Shown here: one piece after another, positions 26,720 through 35,749 of the stretch
Position numbering within the stretch: the first letter of the stretch is position 1
How the letters are laid out: each line of letters opens with the position of its first letter
NCBI RefSeq assembly: GCF_014645535.1
Contig: NZ_BMLX01000004.1
Span: forward strand, 62,001 to 126,000
Length of the DNA stretch: 64,000 nucleotides
Source of the DNA: Silvimonas iriomotensis
Lineage (GTDB): Bacteria > Pseudomonadota > Gammaproteobacteria > Burkholderiales > Chitinibacteraceae
Direction: 5' to 3'
Position numbers and translations under genes: made by a program
Notes under the pieces: generated by a model
Databases searched by the model: none
What the model was told of the DNA's origin: nothing
What the model saw: only the letters and a program-made list of their open reading frames with translations

Positions 26720-27456
26720 AACCCGAACCGGTCGCCTCGCTGCCGAACGAAGACGCCGCGCCTGGCAAACGGCGCGGTTCCCGTGACAACCTGGCCAACG
26801 GCATCTACGCCAGCATCAAGGCGGACATCATGGAGTTCCGCCTGTTGCCCGGTGACCGCTTTACCGAAAGCGAAGTGGCCGAACGCCTGAACGTCAGCCG
26901 CACCCCGGTGCGTGAGGCGCTGTACCGCCTGCAGAACGAGCACTTTGTCGAGGTGCAGTTTCGCAATGGCTGGCAGGTGCGACCGTTTGATTTTGCCTAT
27001 TTCGAAGACCTGTACGACGTGCGCGTGATCCTGGAACTCGCCGCCGCCCGCCGCCTGTGTGAGCACGTAGACCTGGATGCCTCACCGGAACTGGCCGACC
27101 TCAAAGCCCTGTGGCTGGTGCCGGTGGGCGAGCGCCTGACTGACGGCAAGATCGTCTCCGGTTTTGACGAGTTGTTCCATTCCACCCTGGTGGCCGCCAC
27201 CGGCAACCGGGAAATGGCGCGGATCCACCGCGACGTCACGGAAAAAATCCGCCCGATCCGCCGGCTGGATTTCACCAAGCCGTACCGGGTGGACACCACC
27301 TACCACGAACACGGCGCCATCCTGCGCGCGATCTTGCAACGCCGCGGGGATGAGGCGCAGCGGATGCTCAAGGCGCATATCGATGAGAGCAAATCTGAAG
27401 TCAGAAAAATCACACTGCATATGTTGCATGCTGCACGGCAGAAACTGACAGGTTGA
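26716..27456 (+). CDS. GntR-family regulator (FCD/FadR subfamily)
   Basis: A 246-residue GntR regulator. The N-terminal winged helix (IYASIKADIMEFRLLPGDRFTESEVAERLNVSRTPVREAL, about residues 30-70) is followed by an all-helical FCD ligand domain (about 90-230). Its start overlaps the urea carboxylase stop by four bases, so it is made with the catabolic enzymes. Autoregulation of the operon in response to a urea-pathway compound is inferred. It must act alongside sigma-54 control. Confidence 0.87.
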   Translation: MKPEPVASLPNEDAAPGKRRGSRDNLANGIYASIKADIMEFRLLPGDRFTESEVAERLNVSRTPVREALYRLQNEHFVEVQFRNGWQVRPFDFAYFEDLYDVRVILELAAARRLCEHVDLDASPELADLKALWLVPVGERLTDGKIVSGFDELFHSTLVAATGNREMARIHRDVTEKIRPIRRLDFTKPYRVDTTYHEHGAILRAILQRRGDEAQRMLKAHIDESKSEVRKITLHMLHAARQKLTG

Positions 27457-27465
27457 ACCGAAATT

Positions 27466-27745
27466 GCTCGCAAACAGACGGTTTGCGGGGTTGGGGTTGC
27501 AGTTGGGCCCCATAAGGAGTGCCGAGCATCGCAGGGAAGTCCGGGGTTTCGGCGTAAGGGTGTTTGAGCCCAAAGGGCGAGTTCCCTGGAGCCAGCCGGA
27601 CTTCACGAGAAGCGCAGGGGACCCGCGAAGCGGGCGCTCCGCCGGGGTCGCCTTTCTTTTGGTTACTTTTCTTTGGCGAAGCAAAGAAAAGTAACGTGGT
27701 CCGGGCACCCCCGGTATGTAAAACATCGCGCCGCAAGGCGCTAAC
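27466..27745 (-). repeat. Structured intergenic repeat, copy E (minus orientation, CCCCAA tail)
   Basis: Read on the minus strand: GTTAGCGCC, GCGCC/GGCGC, CCGGG-GGTG-CCCGG, GTTACTTTTCTTTG / CAAAGAAAAGTAAC around CTTCGC, and middle arms GAAGTCCGG / CCGGACTTC. The tail has CTGCAA and CCCCAA, and the 3' end is CCGTCTGTTTGCGAG. It fills most of the 431-bp gap between the GntR gene and urtA, against the direction of both. About 140 bp remain before urtA, in which no clear promoter was found. Confidence 0.82.
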
Positions 27746-27887
27746 AAAACAGCAGCACCAAAAAAAGCAGACCAGTACGACAACTGATTAACAGCATTAC
27801 CAGAAAGCAAGAAAAGCAAGAAGCAGGAAGGAAACAACCCGTTCTCACACTTTCGTCACTCGTTATCAGTTATCAGGAGATGCAGTC

Positions 27888-29153
27888 ATGAACCGTCGTA
27901 CCGCACTGAAACTTGTCACTGTTTGTACCCTCGCTGCCGCCAGCGGTTTGTCGGGTGGCGCTTTTGCCGCCGACACCATCAAGGTCGGCATCCTGCATTC
28001 GCTGTCGGGCACGATGGCGATTTCTGAATCGGCGCTGGAACAGACCGCGCTGATGACCATTGCAGAAATCAACGCCCAGGGCGGCGTCATGGGCAAGCAA
28101 CTGGAACCGGTGGTGGTTGATCCGGCCTCCAACTGGCCGCTGTTTGCCGAGAAAGCCCGTCAGTTGCTCTCCAAAGACAAAGTCGCCGTAGTGTTCGGCT
28201 GCTGGACTTCCGTATCGCGCAAGTCGGTGCTGCCGGTGTTCCGTGAACTGAACGGCCTGCTGTTCTACCCGGTGCAGTACGAAGGCGAAGAGCTGGAAAA
28301 GAATGTGTTCTACACCGGCGCCGCGCCTAACCAGCAAGCCATTCCGGCGGTGGATTACCTGTTGTCCAAGGACGGCGGGGAAGCCAAGCGCTTTGTGCTG
28401 CTGGGTACCGATTACGTGTACCCACGCACCACCAACAAGATCCTGCGCGCTTACCTGCATACCAAGGGTATTCAGGACGCCGACATCATGGAGGAGTACA
28501 CCCCGTTTGGTTACTCCGACTATCAAACCATCATTGCCAAGATCAAGGATTTCTCCAGCCAGGGCAAGAAGACGGCGGTGGTCTCTACCATCAATGGCGA
28601 CTCTAACGTGCCGTTCTACAAGGAACTGGGCAACGCGGGCCTGAAGGCGACCGACGTGCCGGTAGTGGCGTTCAGCGTGGGTGAAGAAGAACTGCGTGGC
28701 GTGGATACCAAGCCGCTGGTGGGCGAACTGGCCGCATGGAACTACTTCATGTCGGTGAAGAACCCGGAAAACACCAAGTTCACCAAGATGTACCGCGACT
28801 GGGCCAAGAAGCAAAAGCTGCCTAATGCCGATACCGCCGTGACCAACGACCCGATGGAAGCCACTTACGTCGGTATCCACATGTGGAAGCAGGCCGTTGA
28901 GAAGGCGCACTCCACCGATGTGGACAAGGTGATCGCCGCCATGGGTGGCCAGACCTTCAAGGCACCGAGCGGCTTTACGCTGGAAATGGACCCGAAAAAC
29001 CATCACCTGCACAAGCCGGTGATGATCGGTGAAGTGAAGGCCAACGGTCAGTTCAACGTGGTGTGGAAGACCAAAGAGCCGGTGAAGGCCCAGCCGTGGA
29101 GCCCGTTCATTGCCGGTAACGACAAGAAGAAAGACGAGCCGGAAGCAAATTGA
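27888..29153 (+). CDS. urtA: Urea ABC transporter, periplasmic urea-binding protein
   Basis: A 421-residue periplasmic binding protein of the branched-chain amino acid/urea type. The signal region MNRRTALKLVTVCTLAAASG has a twin arginine and ends at FAAD; export by Sec or Tat is not decided. Segments IKVGILHSLSGTMAISE, VVFGCWTSVSRKSVLPVFRE, LFYPVQYEGEE and NDPMEATYVGIHMW are UrtA hallmarks. It delivers urea to UrtBCDE. It begins 431 bp after the GntR gene, beyond a structured repeat, so it may be a separate transcription unit. Confidence 0.93.
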   Translation: MNRRTALKLVTVCTLAAASGLSGGAFAADTIKVGILHSLSGTMAISESALEQTALMTIAEINAQGGVMGKQLEPVVVDPASNWPLFAEKARQLLSKDKVAVVFGCWTSVSRKSVLPVFRELNGLLFYPVQYEGEELEKNVFYTGAAPNQQAIPAVDYLLSKDGGEAKRFVLLGTDYVYPRTTNKILRAYLHTKGIQDADIMEEYTPFGYSDYQTIIAKIKDFSSQGKKTAVVSTINGDSNVPFYKELGNAGLKATDVPVVAFSVGEEELRGVDTKPLVGELAAWNYFMSVKNPENTKFTKMYRDWAKKQKLPNADTAVTNDPMEATYVGIHMWKQAVEKAHSTDVDKVIAAMGGQTFKAPSGFTLEMDPKNHHLHKPVMIGEVKANGQFNVVWKTKEPVKAQPWSPFIAGNDKKKDEPEAN

Positions 29154-29226
29154 TCTGGCTGTGAGGTGAGAAGCGTGAGGCGTGAGAGGTAAAACCGCGT
29201 GCCCTCGCCCTCGCGCCCCCACGACT

Positions 29227-29263
29227 GACTCGTCATTCCTGCGCAGGCAGGAATGACGAACTG
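29227..29263. repeat. Short ATTCC...GGAAT inverted repeat
   Basis: CGTCATTCCTGCG and CAGGCAGGAATGACG form a compact dRS3-like hairpin in the 182-bp gap between urtA and urtB. It could weaken read-through from urtA to urtB, but lacks a T-run. Confidence 0.65.
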
Positions 29264-29335
29264 GTGGTTTGCCTGAGACACAACGCAGTTTGCCTGGCCT
29301 GAACACACCGCAACACCGAACACGGGGATACCCCA

Positions 29336-30928
29336 ATGAACACATGGATGCGCCATTTGCTGGCGCTGCTGCTGGGCTGTTTGCTTAGTCTGTCTGCCCA
29401 CGCTGCGCTCGATGCCAAAGTCATCCGCCAGTTGGTCGATGATGACTCCGACCAGAAACTGGCCGCGATTGCCGCGCTGGTGCAGGTGGGCACGCCGGAA
29501 GCTGCGCGCGTGTTGCAAGCGCTGAGCGATGACGCCCTGTACGCCACTGACCAGCGCGTCTGGCTTAAAGCCGACGACAAAGTCTATGACGCTACCACCG
29601 GCGCCGAGATCAACCCCGCGCCCGACGACGTGGATACCGTGTCGATCAACAACCGCGTCCGCGGCGCGCTGGATTCTGCGTTAAGTGGCTTCAAGTTGAC
29701 CGCCGCTGATCCGGCCGCGCGCCTGGCTGCCGCCCAGTCGTTGCAGGGCGATGTCAGCGCCAGCATGATCCCGGCCCTGACTGCGGCGCTCAAACAAGAG
29801 ACCGACAGCAAGGTCAAGCCGGTGCTGGAACAACTGCTGGCGCAAGCCAACCTGAAAAACCCGGATGTCAAAGCCCGGCTGGCGGCGGTGGAAGACCTCA
29901 GCCACAGCAACTCGCCCAATGCGCGCGGCTTGCTGCTGACCCGCATTGATCCGGCCAACGAACCCGACGCCAAAGTACGCGCCGCTGCGCAGTCTTCCAT
30001 TGCCGCCATTGATTCGCGCCTGGCCTGGATCAGCGCGCTGGGCAGCGTATTCTCTGGCCTCTCGCTGGGCAGCATCTTGCTGCTGGCCGCGCTGGGCCTG
30101 GCGATCACCTACGGCGTGATGGGCGTGATCAACATGGCCCACGGCGAACTGTTGATGGTGGGCGCGTATTCGGCTTACGTCGTCCAGGGCGTTTTCCACG
30201 CGCATTTTCCGGGCGCGCAAGACTGGTATCTCGTCGCCGCTGTGCCCGTGGCCTTCTGCGCCGCCGCCGCGGTGGGGATGATCATGGAACGCACCGTCAT
30301 CCGCTGGCTGTACGGCCGCCCGCTGGAAACCCTGCTGGCCACCTGGGGCATCTCGCTCGTGCTGATCCAGGCCGCCCGCGCCTTGTTTGGCGCGCAGAAC
30401 GTGGAAGTCTCCAACCCGTCCTGGATGTCGGGCGGGCTGGAAATCCTGCCTAGCCTGACCTTGCCGTGGAACCGCGTGGTCATCATCGGCTTTGCCTTGT
30501 CGGTGCTGGTGCTGATGTGGGCAATCATGCAAAAGACCCGCCTTGGCTTGTTTGTGCGTGCCGTCACCCAGAACCGCGCCATGGCCGGCTGCGTGGGTGT
30601 GCCGACACGACGCATCGATACGCTGGCGTTTGGCCTTGGTGCTGGCATTGCCGGGCTGGGCGGGCTGGCGCTGAGCCAGATCGCCAATGTCGGGCCTGAT
30701 ATGGGGCAGGGCTATATCGTGGATTCGTTCCTGGTGGTGGTACTTGGGGGTGTGGGCCAACTGGCCGGCGCCGTCTGGGCCGCGCTGGGGCTGGGGATTG
30801 TCACCAAGCTGTTGGAAGGCTGGGCGGGGGCGGTGATCGCCAAGATTATTGTGCTGGCGATCATCATTGTGTTTATCCAGCGGCGGCCGCAGGGGTTGTT
30901 TGCGGTGAAGGGGCGGGTGGTGGATTGA
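29336..30928 (+). CDS. urtB: Urea ABC transporter permease UrtB
   Basis: A 530-residue protein: signal peptide (LLALLLGCLLSLSAHAAL), a periplasmic N-terminal region of about 200 residues with HEAT-like repeats (AAIAALVQVGTPEAARVLQAL), then a LivH-type permease with about eight membrane segments starting near residue 235 (LSLGSILLLAALGLAITYG). The extra N-terminal domain distinguishes UrtB from ordinary LivH. It pairs with UrtC to form the membrane channel. A structured repeat starts 3 bp after the stop. Confidence 0.93.
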   Translation: MNTWMRHLLALLLGCLLSLSAHAALDAKVIRQLVDDDSDQKLAAIAALVQVGTPEAARVLQALSDDALYATDQRVWLKADDKVYDATTGAEINPAPDDVDTVSINNRVRGALDSALSGFKLTAADPAARLAAAQSLQGDVSASMIPALTAALKQETDSKVKPVLEQLLAQANLKNPDVKARLAAVEDLSHSNSPNARGLLLTRIDPANEPDAKVRAAAQSSIAAIDSRLAWISALGSVFSGLSLGSILLLAALGLAITYGVMGVINMAHGELLMVGAYSAYVVQGVFHAHFPGAQDWYLVAAVPVAFCAAAAVGMIMERTVIRWLYGRPLETLLATWGISLVLIQAARALFGAQNVEVSNPSWMSGGLEILPSLTLPWNRVVIIGFALSVLVLMWAIMQKTRLGLFVRAVTQNRAMAGCVGVPTRRIDTLAFGLGAGIAGLGGLALSQIANVGPDMGQGYIVDSFLVVVLGGVGQLAGAVWAALGLGIVTKLLEGWAGAVIAKIIVLAIIIVFIQRRPQGLFAVKGRVVD

Positions 30929-30930
30929 GT

Positions 30931-31183
<253 letters not shown>

Positions 31184-31203
31184 AGAGGGCTTGCACTCCA
31201 CCT

Positions 31204-31231
31204 CGTCATTCCCGCGAAGGCGGGAATCCAG
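31204..31231. repeat. dRS3-like repeat
   Basis: ATTCCCGCGAAGGCGGGAAT at 31208-31227 fits the neisserial dRS3 pattern ATTCCC-N8-GGGAAT exactly, flanked by CGTC and CCAG. It lies 100 bp before urtC. Confidence 0.75.
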
Positions 31232-31327
31232 CAGAGCCAGTCGCAAAGATGATGCAGGTGGCGACTTCGCGCCGCCCACAAACGCAATACCTGGCAGCTT
31301 TTGAAATACCAACAGGAAACGACCGAT

Positions 31328-32542
31328 ATGCGTACTTCCTACACCGAACGCACCGCCCGCTTGCTTGGCCCCAAAGGCTGGACTGCGCTGGGCGTGTTCC
31401 TGGCCATCATGCTGGTCGCCATGCCGGTGCTGCACTTGCTGGTGCCGCCAGGCAGCCCGCTGCATGTATCCAATTACGTCATCACGCTGACGGGCAAGAT
31501 TCTTTGCTACGCCATGGTGGCGGTGGCCATGGATCTGATCTGGGGTTATGCCGGCATTTTGTCGCTGGGGCATGGCCTGTTTTTTGCGCTGGGTGGTTAC
31601 GCCTTTGGCATGTACCTGATGCGCCAGATCGGGCTGGATGGCAATTACCACAGCCCGCTGCCGGACTTCATGGTGTTCCTGGACTGGAAAACGCTGCCCT
31701 GGTACTGGCAAGGTACGGATCACTTCATCTGGGCGGCGATCCTCACGCTAGCGGTGCCGACGGTGATTGCCTTTGTGTTTGGCTTCTTTGCTTTCCAGTC
31801 GCGCATCAAGGGGGTGTATTTCTCCATCATCACCCAGGCGCTGACCTACGCCGCCATGCTGCTGTTCTTCCGTAACGAGACCGGTTTTGGCGGCAACAAC
31901 GGGTTTACCGATTTCAAACGCATCATGGGTTATTCCGTCACCGCGCCGGAAACCCGCGTGGTGCTGCTGGGCCTGACCGCGCTGGCGCTGGCCGGTACGC
32001 TGGTGCTGGGGCGCTGGCTGGTGACATCCCGCTTTGGCCGGGTGCTGGCCGCAACGCGTGATGCGGAGTCACGCGTCATGTTCATCGGCTACAACCCGCT
32101 CTGGTACAAGCTTTTCATCTGGACTTTGTCTGCCATGCTGTGCGGGATTGCCGGCGCGCTGTACGTACCGCAGGTGGGCATCATCAACCCGTCGGAAATG
32201 TCGCCGGCGGCCTCCATTGAAATTGCCATCTGGGTTGCCGTTGGCGGTCGGGGCACGCTGATTGGCGCGGTGATCGGGGCGATTGCGGTGAGCCTGGCCA
32301 AGAGCTGGTTCACGGTGTCGTTCCCGCAGTACTGGCTGTTTTTCCTGGGTTTCCTGTTCATCCTGGTCACGCTGTTTTTGCCGGAAGGCCTGGTGGGCTT
32401 GTACCGCCGCCTGCGTGGCAACAAGGCCGAGGCCGTGGCGCAGGAGCCTGCCTTTACGCCTGATCCGGAAACCGTCAGCAGCGCCGCGCCCAAGGCGGGC
32501 CTGCCCACACCGCAACCGCACCTGACCGGAGAAAGCGCATGA
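31328..32542 (+). CDS. urtC: Urea ABC transporter permease UrtC
   Basis: A 404-residue LivM-type permease with about ten membrane segments (VFLAIMLVAMPVLHLLV, AMVAVAMDLIWGYAGILSLGHG, and others). GLFFALGGYAFGMYLMRQ is typical of UrtC. The C-terminal tail (about 30 residues, Pro/Ala-rich) is not membrane. The ATG at 31328 is chosen over a TTG nine codons upstream; AGGAAA precedes it. The stop overlaps the urtD start as ATGA. Confidence 0.93.
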   Translation: MRTSYTERTARLLGPKGWTALGVFLAIMLVAMPVLHLLVPPGSPLHVSNYVITLTGKILCYAMVAVAMDLIWGYAGILSLGHGLFFALGGYAFGMYLMRQIGLDGNYHSPLPDFMVFLDWKTLPWYWQGTDHFIWAAILTLAVPTVIAFVFGFFAFQSRIKGVYFSIITQALTYAAMLLFFRNETGFGGNNGFTDFKRIMGYSVTAPETRVVLLGLTALALAGTLVLGRWLVTSRFGRVLAATRDAESRVMFIGYNPLWYKLFIWTLSAMLCGIAGALYVPQVGIINPSEMSPAASIEIAIWVAVGGRGTLIGAVIGAIAVSLAKSWFTVSFPQYWLFFLGFLFILVTLFLPEGLVGLYRRLRGNKAEAVAQEPAFTPDPETVSSAAPKAGLPTPQPHLTGESA

Positions 32543-33381
32543 TCACCGTCGCAAGTGGCGAAGAACTGCAAACCCGCCCGCAGTGGGCCGACCCCAGCGC
32601 CGGCCAGGCGCGCGCCGTGCAACCGGGCGAGGTCGATACCGCCCACGGCGTGATTCTTTATCTGGATGACATCACGGTCAGCTTTGACGGCTTCAAGGCG
32701 TTGAACAAGCTCAGCCTGCATATCGACGTGGGCGAATTGCGCTGCATTATCGGCCCCAACGGCGCGGGCAAGACCACCATGATGGACGTCATCACCGGCA
32801 AGACCCGGCCCGATAGCGGCAAGGCGTTTTTTGGCCAGACGCTGGACCTGACCCGCCTGAAAGAACCGGAAATCGCCCACGCCGGCATTGGCCGCAAGTT
32901 CCAGAAACCCACGGTATTCGAGAACCACACGGTGTTCGAAAACCTGGAACTGGCCATGAAGACCGACAAGCGCGTGTTCAAAAGCCTGTTTTTCAAACTC
33001 GACAGCGAAGCGCACGGCCGCATTGACGCGGTGATGAAGCAGATCCGCCTTGATGCCCACGCCAATCGCCTGGCCGGTTTGTTATCGCACGGCCAGAAAC
33101 AGTGGCTGGAGATCGGCATGCTGCTGATGCAGGAACCCCGGCTGCTGTTGCTGGATGAACCCGTCGCCGGCATGACCGACGATGAAACCATGCGCACCGC
33201 CGAGTTGTTCCTCTCGCTGGCCGGCCAGCATTCGCTGGTGGTGGTCGAACACGATATGGCGTTTGTGGAAAAACTGGGCGGCAAAGTCACCGTACTGCAT
33301 GAAGGCAGCGTGCTGGCCGAAGGCGATCTGGCCACCGTGCAGGCCGACCCGCGCGTGATCGAAGTCTATCTGGGCCGCTAA
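32539..33381 (+). CDS. urtD: Urea ABC transporter ATP-binding protein UrtD
   Basis: A 280-residue ABC ATPase. Walker A is GPNGAGKTT (Lys78), the signature is the LSHGQKQWLEIG form seen in UrtD/LivG proteins, and Walker B is LLLLDEPVAGM. The first 35 residues are a variable extension. It powers UrtBC together with UrtE. It overlaps urtC by four bases, and urtE starts 20 bp later. Confidence 0.93.
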   Translation: MITVASGEELQTRPQWADPSAGQARAVQPGEVDTAHGVILYLDDITVSFDGFKALNKLSLHIDVGELRCIIGPNGAGKTTMMDVITGKTRPDSGKAFFGQTLDLTRLKEPEIAHAGIGRKFQKPTVFENHTVFENLELAMKTDKRVFKSLFFKLDSEAHGRIDAVMKQIRLDAHANRLAGLLSHGQKQWLEIGMLLMQEPRLLLLDEPVAGMTDDETMRTAELFLSLAGQHSLVVVEHDMAFVEKLGGKVTVLHEGSVLAEGDLATVQADPRVIEVYLGR

Positions 33382-33401
33382 GACAACAAGGACAAGCCAC
33401 C

Positions 33402-34094
33402 ATGCTGCAAGTTGAAAACCTGAACCAGTATTACGGCGGCAGCCACATTCTGCGCGGCCTGTCTTTCACCGCAGAACCCGGCCAGGTAACCACGCTGCTG
33501 GGCCGCAACGGCGTTGGCAAAACTACGCTGCTCAAAACGCTGATGGGACTGGTGCCGGCCAAAACCGGGTCTATCCATTTCGGGGGCGCGGACATCACCA
33601 AAATGGCCTCGTACGACCGCGTCAAAGCCGGCATCGGCTACGTGCCGCAAGGCCGCGAGATTTTCAGCCGCCTCTCGGTGGAAGAAAACTTGCGCATGGG
33701 TCTGGCCACCCGCCCCGCCAGCACGGCCATCCCGCCCCGTATTTTTGACATGTTCCCGGTGCTGAAACAGATGATGCGCCGGCGCGGCGGGGATTTGTCT
33801 GGTGGTCAGCAGCAACAACTGGCCATCGGCCGGGCGCTGGCCATGGGGCCGAAGTTGTTGATTCTGGATGAACCGACCGAGGGCATTCAGCCGTCAATCA
33901 TCAAGGATATCGAACGCGCCATCCGTGCGCTGGCAGAGACCGGGGAGATGGCGATTCTGGTGGTCGAACAGTATTACGATTTTGCCCGTTCGCTGGCGGA
34001 TCAATATCTGGTGATGGAGCGGGGGGAGATTATCCGCGCGGGGAAGGGGGCGGAGATGGATGCAGATGGGGTGAGGGAGTTGTTGTCGGTGTGA
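33402..34094 (+). CDS. urtE: Urea ABC transporter ATP-binding protein UrtE
   Basis: A 230-residue ABC ATPase. Walker A is GRNGVGKTT (around residue 40), the signature is LSGGQQQQLAIGRAL and Walker B is LLILDEPTEG. The opening MLQVENLNQYYGGSHILRGLSF is the UrtE N-terminus. It is the last gene of the urt cluster. A structured repeat starts 31 bp after the stop in the same orientation. Confidence 0.93.
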   Translation: MLQVENLNQYYGGSHILRGLSFTAEPGQVTTLLGRNGVGKTTLLKTLMGLVPAKTGSIHFGGADITKMASYDRVKAGIGYVPQGREIFSRLSVEENLRMGLATRPASTAIPPRIFDMFPVLKQMMRRRGGDLSGGQQQQLAIGRALAMGPKLLILDEPTEGIQPSIIKDIERAIRALAETGEMAILVVEQYYDFARSLADQYLVMERGEIIRAGKGAEMDADGVRELLSV

Positions 34095-34124
34095 TTTTTG
34101 TCGCTGGGAAAACCTGAACGGCTT

Positions 34125-34430
34125 GTTAGCGCCTTGCGGCGCGGTTGTTTTGATACCGGCGGTGGCCGGAGCACGGTACTTTTCTTTGGATCGCCAAAGA
34201 AAAGTACCCAAAAGAAAGGCGACCCCTGCGACGGCGCCCTTCGGGTTCCCTGTGCTTCTCGCGAAGTCCGGCTGGCTACGGGAACTCGCTTCGCTCAAAC
34301 ACCCCTCCGCCGAAACCCCGGACTTCGCTGCGATGCTCGGCGCAGTCAAGGGGCCCAACGTCAAAGGCAACTGCAACTGCAACTGCAACCCCGAAAATCA
34401 ACGGCAATGGCAAAACCCTGCGGCAATAGC
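34125..34430 (+). repeat. Structured intergenic repeat, copy G (CTGCAA tail)
   Basis: GTTAGCGCC, GCGCC-TTGC-GGCGC, CCGGC-GGTG-GCCGG, then GGTACTTTTCTTTG and CAAAGAAAAGTACC around GATCGC. Middle arms are GCGAAGTCCGG / CCGGACTTCGC. The tail is CTGCAA units. It lies 31 bp after urtE in the same direction. Confidence 0.85.
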
Positions 34431-34477
34431 CAATCCAACACGACGCGCATTCCGCCACTACTACTGACACCGGGCCT

Positions 34478-34768
34478 TCGCCAATGCTGTTGCTGTGGCT
34501 GTTGGCGTTGCTTTTTGGGGTTTTGTCGTTGCAGTTGCAGTTGGCTTTTGGGGTTGCAGTTGCCTTTGACTTTCCTCCCCCATTAAAGCCAAGCGCCGAA
34601 GGAGCGGAGGGAGACCCCAGGCTCCCGACCGACTGAGGGCAGCCCGGAGGGCCGCCGGGCTGGGGTCGCCTTTCTTTGCCTACTTTCTTTGGCGAAGCAA
34701 AGAAAGTAGGGTGGGCCCGGCACCCCGGGTATCAAAAGGCCTTTAAACCCGCGCCGAAGGCGCTAACA
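34478..34768 (-). repeat. Structured intergenic repeat, copy H (minus orientation)
   Basis: Read on the minus strand: GTTAGCGCC with GCGCC-TTC-GGCGC, CCCGG-GGTG-CCGGG, then CCTACTTTCTTTG / CAAAGAAAGTAGG around CTTCGC. Its middle is the copy D type and its tail mixes CTGCAA, CCCCAA and CAGCAA. It lies 78 bp downstream of rsmE in that gene's own direction and faces copy G. Confidence 0.83.
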
Positions 34769-34845
34769 GGTTTCAAGGCCTTTTGGTTTTGGCTAGAAAA
34801 GGCCAGCTACGCCGGGCCTGACAGGACGGCCGCCAATGAGCCCGG

Positions 34846-35568
34846 CTATATGTCCCCAAATACCGCCTGCAACACCGCCAGCACCGCCGGCCCGGCGGTC
34901 TCCGTGCGCAAAATCCGGGGCCCCAGCACCACGCCTTCAAACCCCGCCGCCCGCGCCGCGGTTTCTTCCGCGGCAGACAACCCGCCCTCCGGCCCCACCA
35001 GCAACACCACACAAGTCTGTGGTGCGGGCAAAGCGGCCAGGCGCGTCGCTGCACCTGGGGCCAGCAACAAGCGGGTGGCGTCTTTGGGCGCTGCGGCCAG
35101 CGCTTCGTCCAGCGTGGTCACGGGCAAAATCTGGGGGATACGCGTGCGTCCGCTCTGTTCGCAGGCGGCTTGCGCCACACCTTGCCAGTGCGCCAGACGC
35201 TTTTGTGCGCGCTCGCCAGACAAACGCTGCTGGCTGTAGGCGCCGTGTACCGGCCAGATGTCGGTCACGCCCAGTTCGGTGGCTTTCTGGATGGTGTAAT
35301 CCATGCGCTCGGCCGCAGAGACGGCCTGGATTAGTACGGTGCGCAGCGGCGATTCGCGGTCTTGCGGGGCGTAGGCGGTCACGATCACGGCGACGTCGCG
35401 CTTGCCCATCAAGGTGATGCGCGCTTCATATTCGCCGCCCTGGCCGTTGAACAGCGTGATCGATTCGCCTGGCTGCATGCGCACCACCTGGACATGCCGG
35501 GCCGGGCCTTCGGGCAGGTTGAAGGCGTGGTCTACGGCGAGGTCATGATCGACAAAAAAGCGCGGCAT
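34846..35568 (-). CDS. rsmE: 16S rRNA (uracil-1498-N3)-methyltransferase RsmE
   Basis: A 240-residue SPOUT methyltransferase that modifies U1498 of 16S rRNA. MPRFFVDHDL leads the PUA-like N-terminal domain (to about residue 70), and the knotted SAM site is LLVGPEGGLSAAEE with LGPRILRTETA, as in RsmE. The start ATG at 35568 is at the conserved N-terminus. It converges with the urt operon across the G/H repeat pair and is divergent from ilvA. Confidence 0.94.
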   Translation of the reverse strand: MPRFFVDHDLAVDHAFNLPEGPARHVQVVRMQPGESITLFNGQGGEYEARITLMGKRDVAVIVTAYAPQDRESPLRTVLIQAVSAAERMDYTIQKATELGVTDIWPVHGAYSQQRLSGERAQKRLAHWQGVAQAACEQSGRTRIPQILPVTTLDEALAAAPKDATRLLLAPGAATRLAALPAPQTCVVLLVGPEGGLSAAEETAARAAGFEGVVLGPRILRTETAGPAVLAVLQAVFGDI

Positions 35569-35669
35569 GCGGCAAATCCAGGCGGGCGGTAAAACATCTA
35601 TTCTGGCAGATCGTGCAGCGTCATCGCCAGATGGCAGCTGTTCTGCATATTTTGTAGTCAGATTGCTTC

Positions 35670-35698
35670 ATGACTCAAATATAAGCTTGTGGCTACAA
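35670..35698 (+). promoter_or_regulatory. Candidate sigma-70 promoter of ilvA
   Basis: ATGACT (four of six matches to TTGACA) and TACAAT (five of six matches to TATAAT) are separated by 17 bp. The predicted start would be near 35705, followed by a small hairpin GACCCGG...CCGGGCC about 25-45 bases before the ilvA ATG. No leader peptide rich in branched-chain residues was seen. Confidence 0.5.
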
Positions 35699-35749
35699 TG
35701 CAAGACCCGGTCTTTTGCCGGGCCTTATCACTCACTGCCGGATAACACC